Assembly: GCA_945980015.1 (NCBI GenBank)
Contig: CAMFQI010000113.1
Location: forward strand, 1-5,049
Direction of reading: 5' to 3'
Source of the DNA: an uncultured Eubacterium sp.
GTDB taxonomy: Bacteria > Bacillota > Clostridia > Oscillospirales > Acutalibacteraceae
Length of the DNA: 5,049 nucleotides
Under the pieces are notes generated by a model. It worked only from the letters and a program-made list of their open reading frames with translations. It did not search any database and had not been told where the DNA came from. This document shows positions 1 to 5,049 of this stretch, one piece after another (the stretch's first letter is position 1; the number at the start of each line of letters is the position of its first letter). Both the position numbers and the translations under genes were made by a program.

Positions 1-1507
1 AGGTCGACGAGGTTGAGGAGTCCATATTCTTGAAATACTCCTGCGTCCAGTAATATTTAACTGCACTGTCTGCGTCCAATAGTTCATTCCAACGCTTGTT
101 TTGATACTGTGATGCAGGAGCAGGATTTGTACAGGAATATGCACCGTAAAGTAAAACAGTCGCTGCTAATCCCGAGCAGCTTGTCGTTGTGGATTTGCTT
201 GGAACAACACCGCCGTTATATACCGAAGAACCGAGCGCATAAAGTAAATCATAGGAATAGTTAAGCATATTTTTCGATATATAATCCGTACTCTTAATTA
301 CCCAGCCCTGTCGTGCATAGGCTCCGAATCCTGCATTTTCTTCGGTCCATCGCTTTGATATTTCCAATTCATACAAATAACCGCCCGAATAATCATCAGG
401 ATTTTTCAAATCACTCGAATACTTCTTTGCACCAACCTCTAATGCCATACTCGTCAAATCGGCAGTTGCAGTATCTTTACCTGAAACGGTAAGATATGCG
501 TTAACCTTTGTACCCGTCAAATCGGCAGGTACAACAAGACCTGTCGTTGCGTCAACGGTTCCGTTTGCAATTTCAAGATTATCATAAGCGTCGGTTACAT
601 TAATACGATTTGATTTTATTTCAACCTTTTCGGAAAGCGAATACGAGCCGTAATACTGCTGATTAACGTATAAATCAACAGGCTTGCTCACAGGCTGATA
701 CTTAACGCCGATATACTTTGCAAAATCATATGTAATCTGATTGCGAACAAGACTGTCGTCGTCCGCATTTGCAAGAAGCACCCACTTCTTCGCTTTCGGC
801 ATACCTAAAAGCGAGGTCGAAACGGCGAGCTTAACATTATACGGATTCTTTACATTCGTTTCACTCCAAGTACCGTTACCTCTGCCCGACATCTTTTCCA
901 TAATGCCGTCATACTCGATAGTGCCGTCCGGTGCAATAACCATAATTGTACCTGTTGTTGAGGTTGTATGATCTTTCGAGTTTATTTCGGATATAGATCC
1001 GCTTTGGGTATCAATATAAACCGTACCCACATCACCCGACTTTATTGCAACGAGCGTATAGGAAATTGTTCCTATCTTGAGCGTATATTCCTTTGATACG
1101 CCGCCTGCGTTGATATCTGCAAATACCGATGTATACTCGCCGCTTACGAGAGTTGTTCCGTTTATTGAAGCTGTGCTTGCGCTGAACCATAGCTTAAGAT
1201 TTGTACAGTCCGCATTACTCGGCAAAAACAGATAATACTTGTTTTCGCTCGTAGCACGGCGGAATACACCGACTGCGCCCGTCATTGTTGTTTTTGATGT
1301 GCCTCGTGTAAAGTCGTCAACATCCTGCTGAGTGAGTGAGTTTTCGGGGTCTGCCCAAAAGCTCAGTCCCGAGCTTTCGAGACTTGACGGAGCGTCGGCG
1401 GCACTTGTCACAACCGGACAGACAATTACACTTGTAACTAAAAGTGCAATTACCGTAAGCAATGACAGTATTCTTTTTACTGGTTTGTTTCTTCTAATAT
1501 TTTTCAT
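1..1507 (-). CDS. Secreted CotH-family atypical kinase, 3' end cut off by window edge
   Basis: Reading leftward from the ATG at 1507-1505, the frame stays open for 502 codons to the window edge, so the C-terminus is missing. Residues 1-37 form a Sec signal peptide: basic start (KNIRRNKPVKR), hydrophobic core, likely cleavage after SAA (35-37). C30 lacks a proper lipobox, so this is not an obvious lipoprotein. Residues 40-160 form a beta-rich Ser/Thr-rich domain. The CotH domain follows: VYIDTQSG (163-170), RGNGTW (209-214), KNPYNVKL (220-227), LLGMPKAKKWVLLAN (233-247), LVRNQITYDFAKYIG (253-267), YGSYSLSEKVEIKSNRINV (286-304), GGYLYELE (375-382) and YWTQEYFKNMD (486-496). CotH proteins are atypical kinases; Bacillus CotH phosphorylates spore coat proteins. 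The metal-binding Asp motif (WDxD type) should lie beyond the edge, so activity cannot be judged. An AGAGG ribosome binding site (1516-1520) sits 8 bases upstream of the start. It is the last visible operon gene. Family call is firm; substrate unknown. Confidence 0.93.
   Translation of the reverse strand, partial: MKNIRRNKPVKRILSLLTVIALLVTSVIVCPVVTSAADAPSSLESSGLSFWADPENSLTQQDVDDFTRGTSKTTMTGAVGVFRRATSENKYYLFLPSNADCTNLKLWFSASTASINGTTLVSGEYTSVFADINAGGVSKEYTLKIGTISYTLVAIKSGDVGTVYIDTQSGSISEINSKDHTTSTTGTIMVIAPDGTIEYDGIMEKMSGRGNGTWSETNVKNPYNVKLAVSTSLLGMPKAKKWVLLANADDDSLVRNQITYDFAKYIGVKYQPVSKPVDLYVNQQYYGSYSLSEKVEIKSNRINVTDAYDNLEIANGTVDATTGLVVPADLTGTKVNAYLTVSGKDTATADLTSMALEVGAKKYSSDLKNPDDYSGGYLYELEISKRWTEENAGFGAYARQGWVIKSTDYISKNMLNYSYDLLYALGSSVYNGGVVPSKSTTTSCSGLAATVLLYGAYSCTNPAPASQYQNKRWNELLDADSAVKYYWTQEYFKNMDSSTSST
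452..528 (-). repeat. 14-base direct repeat inside the CotH gene
   Basis: CTGCCGATTTGACG occurs twice, in frame, at 528-515 and 465-452, exactly 63 bases (21 codons) apart. The copies encode the ADLT in PADLTG (from residue 327) and TADLTS (from residue 348). They lie in the segment between the RINV and GGYLYELE motifs. The residues between them do not otherwise align well, so a recent tandem duplication is not proven. Confidence 0.5.
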
Positions 1508-1533
1508 TATATATGCCTCTGTCAAAAGACGAA

Positions 1534-3456
1534 TTATCTGGTGGATTTAATCTTTGCCTCACCGATTTTAGTATCCCAATCAACTTCCGCCGGTGTTGTA
1601 GTCGAATCTCCCACGGCTGTATATTCCTCATTTTCGCTCAACGCATAAGAGGAATAAAGGAATTTTGTACACTTATTCTGTGAAGCCTTAACAAGCGCAC
1701 CGCTTGAATTTTTAATTGTTATAATCTGTCTGCGTGAGCTGTCGTCAGCACTTATTGCGCCGTCAGTTGACGAGGTTGAAGTGCTTTTCTTTATTTTTGC
1801 AAGAATATTAGCTTGATCGGCAATCGTAACCTCTGTCATTTTCTTACTTTCGCCGACAACAGTTCCGGCAGTAATCTTAAAGTAGTCTCTGATTTGACCG
1901 TTTGCGTCAATCCTTACTCTGAGGTTGGTATCTGTTACACCGTTTACAGTATTGTTTACACGACGAACCTTGTAAGCCGATTTTTCAAGCGCAATGCAGG
2001 TTATGTTTCCGCCCGAAATATGTATTCTGTCATCCGTGTCAATAGCGTCGCACGCCGATGACACTATCGAAGCAACGCCGCCCTTACAATAAAAATCATC
2101 ACATCTTATTGCGTCGCCGTTGGTTTTTATACTTACATTACCCGACTCGATAGTAACCTTGCCGTAAGAGAAAATACCCTTTGCCGAGCCGGAAGCGGCG
2201 GCAAGCTTATGAGTTGAAGTGTTCGCCGCAGTAGTCATATCAAGCGTTAAATTCTTGATAGTAACGCTTTTTGTCGAGCAAAGGCAGTTGTCCGCATTAG
2301 TCCTCGACTCAACGGTAAGACTTCCGTTGCCCTTTAATGTCAGCTTCGACTCGTTATATATAACGCCCGTGTAGCTGTTTGCGGTTGAATGGAAGGTTGA
2401 TGAAGTGCCTGTCGGAAATACCAAATCAACATTCGGCGCCATATTGCTTTCCGCAATCTGCTTAATTGCGTCGTCCATAGAGTCGGTTGCTTCAACCTCT
2501 GTTTCGAGGAAGGTTCTTTCAGTCTCAATACTGCTGTCCTGAATTTGAAGAATATTGCCCTTGTTGTAGGAAATATTTACGTTTTCAAACCTTATCTCGC
2601 ATTCCGCCGTATTCGGAAGCGTAACAACAATTCTGCCGTGCCATTCTTTTGTGTCACTCGTAACGACATAATTCTTTGCCTCGGTGATTTTTACCAATCC
2701 CTCGGAAATCGAAACGCCCGATTTAGCAGTAGTTTTTGCAGTTGAATTTTTGCCGAGAATAATGTGATTTTCTCTCACGCTTGCATTTGCTTCATTGCCC
2801 GAAGATGTGTTTGATGTGCTTGAGCTATTTGGTTTATCCTGAGCAACCGTAACCTTTTTACCGTCCTGCTGAACAACGGCGGTCGTTCCGTCGTCCTCCT
2901 GCTCAACCGTAACATTAATCAGATTACCGTTTTCATCGGTGTCAAGCTTAATGAACAAATTATCCTGAATGTCAATTTGCGAAAGCACCTGAAAATACTC
3001 ATCTTTGTCGCCGTCCTTGTCAACATCCGTTACGTCGAGCAATGCGACAATATTGTCCTCTTCGTCAAACAAAGCGTGCATAGTAATGACATTGCAGCTC
3101 TCGTCATACAAAATCACAATATCACCCGCATCGTTTTTTGAAAGCGCAATAACCTGACCTATAAGATCAAACGCAGATGCTTCAAGCGAATTCCCCTGCA
3201 TATCAACTGCACTTTCAACATAGCCGCCGATAACGGTAACGCCATCCTTGTCAAACACAGGAACAACTGTCAGCTTATTATTGTTGTTGTCCGCTATTTC
3301 AATCTTTTCGTGCAATATTTCCTCACTCTGCTGCTCATTATCAATTTGAGTTACATCAAGCTTCTCGCTTACCGTTGCGTCAAGTCCTGAGCACGATGCA
3401 AGCGATATGCAAAGCAGAATTGAAAGGACTACTGCCGATATTTTCTTAAGTTTCAT
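1534..3456 (-). CDS. Surface lipoprotein with Cthe_2159-type carbohydrate-binding beta-helix domain
   Basis: This 640-residue protein starts with a lipoprotein signal: MKLKK, a hydrophobic core, and lipobox L19-A20-S21-C22. C22 should be lipidated and anchor the protein on the outer face of the membrane. Residues 23-205 are an acidic, beta-rich region with two calcium-loop-like motifs, DVDKDGDKDE (144-153) and DTDENG (172-177). A Ser/Asn/Thr linker (210-226) follows. Residues about 245-550 resemble the carbohydrate-binding Cthe_2159 family, a calcium-binding parallel beta-helix known to bind polygalacturonate and cellulose. Rungs are visible as repeats such as KLTLKGNGSLTV (371-382), SVTIKNLTLDM (397-407), GKVTIESGNVSIKTNGDAI (432-450) and IHISGGNITCIA (478-489). 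Residues 577-616 look like the family's usual C-terminal beta domain. The mature part has nine cysteines besides C22, unusual for such a protein. No catalytic motif was recognised, so a binding or scaffold role is likelier than an enzyme. Ribosome binding site AGGGA (3463-3467), 6 bases from ATG; 16-base gap to the previous gene. Confidence 0.88.
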   Translation of the reverse strand: MKLKKISAVVLSILLCISLASCSGLDATVSEKLDVTQIDNEQQSEEILHEKIEIADNNNNKLTVVPVFDKDGVTVIGGYVESAVDMQGNSLEASAFDLIGQVIALSKNDAGDIVILYDESCNVITMHALFDEEDNIVALLDVTDVDKDGDKDEYFQVLSQIDIQDNLFIKLDTDENGNLINVTVEQEDDGTTAVVQQDGKKVTVAQDKPNSSSTSNTSSGNEANASVRENHIILGKNSTAKTTAKSGVSISEGLVKITEAKNYVVTSDTKEWHGRIVVTLPNTAECEIRFENVNISYNKGNILQIQDSSIETERTFLETEVEATDSMDDAIKQIAESNMAPNVDLVFPTGTSSTFHSTANSYTGVIYNESKLTLKGNGSLTVESRTNADNCLCSTKSVTIKNLTLDMTTAANTSTHKLAAASGSAKGIFSYGKVTIESGNVSIKTNGDAIRCDDFYCKGGVASIVSSACDAIDTDDRIHISGGNITCIALEKSAYKVRRVNNTVNGVTDTNLRVRIDANGQIRDYFKITAGTVVGESKKMTEVTIADQANILAKIKKSTSTSSTDGAISADDSSRRQIITIKNSSGALVKASQNKCTKFLYSSYALSENEEYTAVGDSTTTPAEVDWDTKIGEAKIKSTR

Positions 3457-3472
3457 TTTATATCCCTATCAA

Positions 3473-4177
3473 TTATTGAAAATGGAAGCTTTTAACAGCA
3501 GGTGCCTCTGTCGAAAGCATAATTTTAAGATTGCCGTTCATAGCACGAAGCTCGTCGAGCATTTTTCTGATATCCTTATCGTCCTTGAGGTCAACAGTAA
3601 ACGAAAGCTCGAACAATGCTCCGAAGTCAACCGACTTAACTCTTGAAAGCTTGAATGAATTTGTATACTTTTTAAGCACGTCGTCGAATACGCCGACATA
3701 GTTGAGCGTTTCGGGAACAGTAATTTTCAGCTCGTATGTATTACCCTTCTTGCCTGCGTAGTTAACAAAATGCAAAACAAGAATGATTACGCAAAGAACA
3801 GCAACTGCAATTGCGGCATAAATCCAATATCCAAGTCCGCAGGTAAGACCCATTGTTACGCTCATAAACACAAACGCAATATCCTTCGGGTCGCCGGGCG
3901 CACTACGAAAACGAACGAGTGCAAACGCACCTGCAAGCGAAAATGCCGTTGCAACATTGTTGCCTATTACCAAAATAACCATACCTACAATCGGAGCAAG
4001 CAGTATAAGAGATACGCAAAACGCCTGACTGTAGCCCTCTTTTTTGTGGGTAAGCATATATACGAGGCTGATAACAAAGCCGATGATTGCAGCAGAAATA
4101 ACTACCTCAAGAACACTCTGCCAGCTGAGAACGGTAGCGTAATCGCCACTCGTTAAGTTGTAAAGAAAATCCTGCAT
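3473..4177 (-). CDS. DUF4956 family integral membrane protein, likely partner of the polyphosphate polymerase
   Basis: This 234-residue protein matches the usual length of the DUF4956 family. It has hydrophobic segments at about 22-42, 53-72, 100-115 and 118-138. The family signature lies between the second and third: FSLAGAFALVRFRSAPGDPK (79-98), continuing into DIAFVFMSVTMGLTCG (99-114). In it, R89 and R91 of VRFR and the DPKD segment are the conserved charged residues in an otherwise hydrophobic stretch. After a basic AGKKG (141-145), consistent with a cytoplasmic side, residues 146-230 form a soluble alpha/beta domain with alternating strands and helices (YELKITVP; DIRKMLDELRAM). No enzyme motif is visible. 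The biochemical role of DUF4956 is not established. Its steady company with VTC-domain genes suggests that it anchors the polymerase or passes polyphosphate through the membrane; that is inference. The start is fixed by a perfect AGGAGG 8 bases upstream. The gap to the polymerase gene is only 12 bases. Confidence 0.9.
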   Translation of the reverse strand: MQDFLYNLTSGDYATVLSWQSVLEVVISAAIIGFVISLVYMLTHKKEGYSQAFCVSLILLAPIVGMVILVIGNNVATAFSLAGAFALVRFRSAPGDPKDIAFVFMSVTMGLTCGLGYWIYAAIAVAVLCVIILVLHFVNYAGKKGNTYELKITVPETLNYVGVFDDVLKKYTNSFKLSRVKSVDFGALFELSFTVDLKDDKDIRKMLDELRAMNGNLKIMLSTEAPAVKSFHFQ

Positions 4178-4185
4178 CTTTTCTT

Positions 4186-4191
4186 CCTCCT
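4186..4191 (-). promoter_or_regulatory. Ribosome binding site of the DUF4956 gene overlapping the upstream stop codon
   Basis: The minus strand reads TAGGAGG. TAG (4192-4190) is the stop codon of the polymerase gene, and its last two bases open the AGGAGG ribosome binding site, which lies 8 bases before the next ATG. This arrangement favours translational coupling and balanced production of the two proteins. Confidence 0.85.
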
Positions 4192-4972
4192 AAAAATTAT
4201 TAAAATAATCAAAATCTACCTGTCTGCCGTTTGCGTCAGTCAGATAATAGTTTAACAAATGAGCCTCGGCGTCCCTCTTGTACTTAACGCCGTATTTTGA
4301 AAAGCCGTGGCTGAAAAGATCATTTTCACTCAATAGCCGTGTCAACCAAAGCGGCATTGCACCGAGAATTTTTATCTCCATAATGTAAATGTCATCCGGA
4401 AGCAAAAGCTCATCCTCATCTGTTTCGCCGAAGGTAAAGTTGCTTCTTCTCGTATGAACATTTCTGTCAAAGGTCATTCTGAAATTTTTGTCATCCTTGC
4501 CGAAAAGCGCAAGCCTGTCATACTGAACATAAAGTGCGGGTGCAACCTTGTTTTTACTGAAATAATACGCAAGCTCGTTTGCAACCTGATTGGAAAGATA
4601 GTCCTTCGTTTCTGGCATAATTCCCTCGTTAACAAACGGCGCAACCTCTCTGTTTCTGATTTTTATTCTGCGCTTATTACCTACGCCGTTGCACTTCTTC
4701 TTTATTTCCATAAAAATTTTATCGTCAGGCTCGTTTTTCGGATAATACGAACGAAGTCGCATCTTCTCCTTGTATGGCTTGCCTGCCGAATTGTCACGTA
4801 TAACATCGTGATTTATCGTATCGTAATATATGCTGTAAATTCTGTACTCATTACCGTTGAGGCAGTAGTCGTCAAGCTCCATATATTCGAGTAATATCGG
4901 CAATATCGAGTCAAGCTTTTCCTTCGAAATAAGATATTTTTTCTCGTATCGCTTAAATGTTGCGATAGCCAT
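4190..4972 (-). CDS. VTC-domain polyphosphate polymerase (triphosphate tunnel metalloenzyme fold)
   Basis: This 260-residue soluble protein is a stand-alone VTC catalytic domain. The family builds inorganic polyphosphate from the gamma phosphate of ATP inside a beta-barrel tunnel lined by basic residues, with a metal held by acidic ones. Tunnel strands can be read in order: FKRYEKKYLI (6-15; R8, E10, K12), YRIYSIYYDT (43-52), KEKMRLRSYY (68-77; R72, R74), IFMEIKKK (86-93; E89, K91) with NKRRIKIR (99-106), YVQYDRLAL (148-156; R153), FRMTFDRNV (164-172; R165, D169), IMEIKILGAMP (197-207; E199, K201) and FSKYGVKYK (224-232; K226). No key charged position appears lost. There is no SPX domain, signal peptide or membrane segment, unlike eukaryotic Vtc subunits, so it should act in the cytoplasm and needs a membrane partner, probably the DUF4956 protein encoded next. 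The ATG at 4972-4970 follows a strong GGGAGGT. It is the first gene of the operon. The alternative is another tunnel enzyme such as a triphosphatase, but FSKY and the MEIK pair favour VTC. Confidence 0.93.
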   Translation of the reverse strand: MAIATFKRYEKKYLISKEKLDSILPILLEYMELDDYCLNGNEYRIYSIYYDTINHDVIRDNSAGKPYKEKMRLRSYYPKNEPDDKIFMEIKKKCNGVGNKRRIKIRNREVAPFVNEGIMPETKDYLSNQVANELAYYFSKNKVAPALYVQYDRLALFGKDDKNFRMTFDRNVHTRRSNFTFGETDEDELLLPDDIYIMEIKILGAMPLWLTRLLSENDLFSHGFSKYGVKYKRDAEAHLLNYYLTDANGRQVDFDYFNNF

Positions 4973-4977
4973 AATCC

Positions 4978-4986
4978 ACCTCCCTT
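4978..4986 (-). promoter_or_regulatory. Strong ribosome binding site of the VTC polymerase gene
   Basis: Reading the minus strand gives AAGGGAGGT. The GGAGG core (4983-4979) lies 6 bases before the ATG at 4972. An ATG at 4995, in another frame, has no comparable site, so this sequence decides the start. Confidence 0.85.
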
Positions 4987-5005
4987 AAATAACATTTCTT
5001 AAAAC

Positions 5006-5023
5006 TTTACATACCTATGTTAA
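5006..5023. repeat. Small imperfect inverted repeat, possible operator
   Basis: The plus strand reads TTTACATACCTATGTTAA. The arms ACATA and TATGT surround a CC centre, and after one mismatched pair the symmetry continues with TT and AA. It lies just downstream of the candidate -10 element of the operon, where a repressor would act. At this size in AT-rich DNA it could be chance. Confidence 0.3.
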
Positions 5024-5049
5024 TAATACATTAATTCCCACTATAAAGT

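Larger units (their letters stand above)
4973..5049 (-). promoter_or_regulatory. Operon leader with a possible promoter
   Basis: This AT-rich stretch lies upstream of the first gene and contains no coding frame of note. Read on the minus strand, TATTAT (5028-5023) is a candidate -10 element. A -35 box at normal spacing would fall at or just beyond the right window edge, so it cannot be confirmed. TATAGT (5045-5040) and TATGTA (5013-5008) are weaker alternatives. No terminator hairpin or known riboswitch was recognised. The promoter call is tentative. Confidence 0.3.

Noticed and set aside
741..971. 76-codon plus-strand open frame
   Set aside because: Antisense to the best conserved part of the CotH domain (RGNGTW to LLGMPKAKKW); no family features.
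1366..1383. Palindrome-like TCCCGAGCTTTCGAGA
   Set aside because: It lies within the CotH codons for SLESSG just after the signal peptide and has no T-tract. It is best explained by Ser/Leu/Glu codon use.
1508..1533. Possible terminator or separate promoter between lipoprotein and CotH genes
   Set aside because: The 26-base gap holds the AGAGG ribosome binding site and no stem-loop followed by a T-run, so read-through transcription is the simpler view.
1332..1550. 72-codon plus-strand open frame with a hydrophobic end, resembling a small membrane protein
   Set aside because: It is the reverse of the CotH signal peptide region and the intergenic gap. The hydrophobicity comes from antisense of AT-rich signal peptide codons, and there is no convincing ribosome binding site.
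2340..2528. 62-codon minus-strand frame overlapping the lipoprotein
   Set aside because: It is an alternative frame inside the lipoprotein gene. The lipoprotein frame carries the lipobox and beta-helix repeats, so this one is a shadow.
3770..4156. 128-codon plus-strand open frame
   Set aside because: Antisense to the DUF4956 gene. The product is Lys/Asn/Cys/Arg-rich with low complexity, typical of reading a membrane protein gene backwards.
4454..4894. 146-codon plus-strand open frame
   Set aside because: It lies wholly antisense to the VTC gene, whose motifs are clear. The translation is a hydrophobic Val/Ile/Leu-rich string without domain motifs, and no ribosome binding site stands out.
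4813..4995. 60-codon minus-strand frame starting upstream of the VTC gene
   Set aside because: It overlaps the VTC 5' end in another frame, lacks its own ribosome binding site and has no recognisable features; the strong GGGAGGT serves the VTC ATG.

Overview
The window looks like a piece of a Clostridia chromosome, most likely a gut or rumen Ruminococcaceae/Oscillospiraceae-type Firmicute. The reasons are moderately AT-rich DNA, strong GGAGG-type ribosome binding sites, a Gram-positive style lipoprotein, and a gene set typical of that group. The taxonomic guess is an inference from gene content, not a measured placement.

Every real gene lies on the minus strand, so the window reads from right to left. 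In transcription order it holds: (1) an upstream leader with a possible promoter and a small inverted repeat (4973-5049); (2) a stand-alone VTC-type polyphosphate polymerase domain protein (4972-4190); (3) a small DUF4956 integral membrane protein with a cytoplasmic C-terminal domain (4177-3473); (4) a large secreted lipoprotein with a Cthe_2159-type carbohydrate-binding parallel beta-helix (3456-1534); (5) a secreted CotH-type atypical kinase whose 3' end runs off the left edge (1507 to base 1). The gaps are 12, 16 and 26 bases. No terminator hairpin was seen in any gap, and each gene has its own ribosome binding site, so this is almost certainly one operon. Long plus-strand open frames are antisense shadows. 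No RNA genes, mobile elements or CRISPR arrays were seen.

How the genes may work together: VTC-family tunnel enzymes make inorganic polyphosphate from ATP on the cytoplasmic side. The membrane protein is a natural partner to anchor the enzyme or pass its product through the membrane. The last two products are exported: one is lipid-anchored and probably binds polysaccharide, the other is a CotH-family kinase. The cassette is therefore plausibly a cell-surface phosphate or polyphosphate system, in which phosphoryl groups made inside are used to modify surface proteins or glycans outside. The individual families are recognisable. The joint function is a hypothesis, and it is the main point of interest here.
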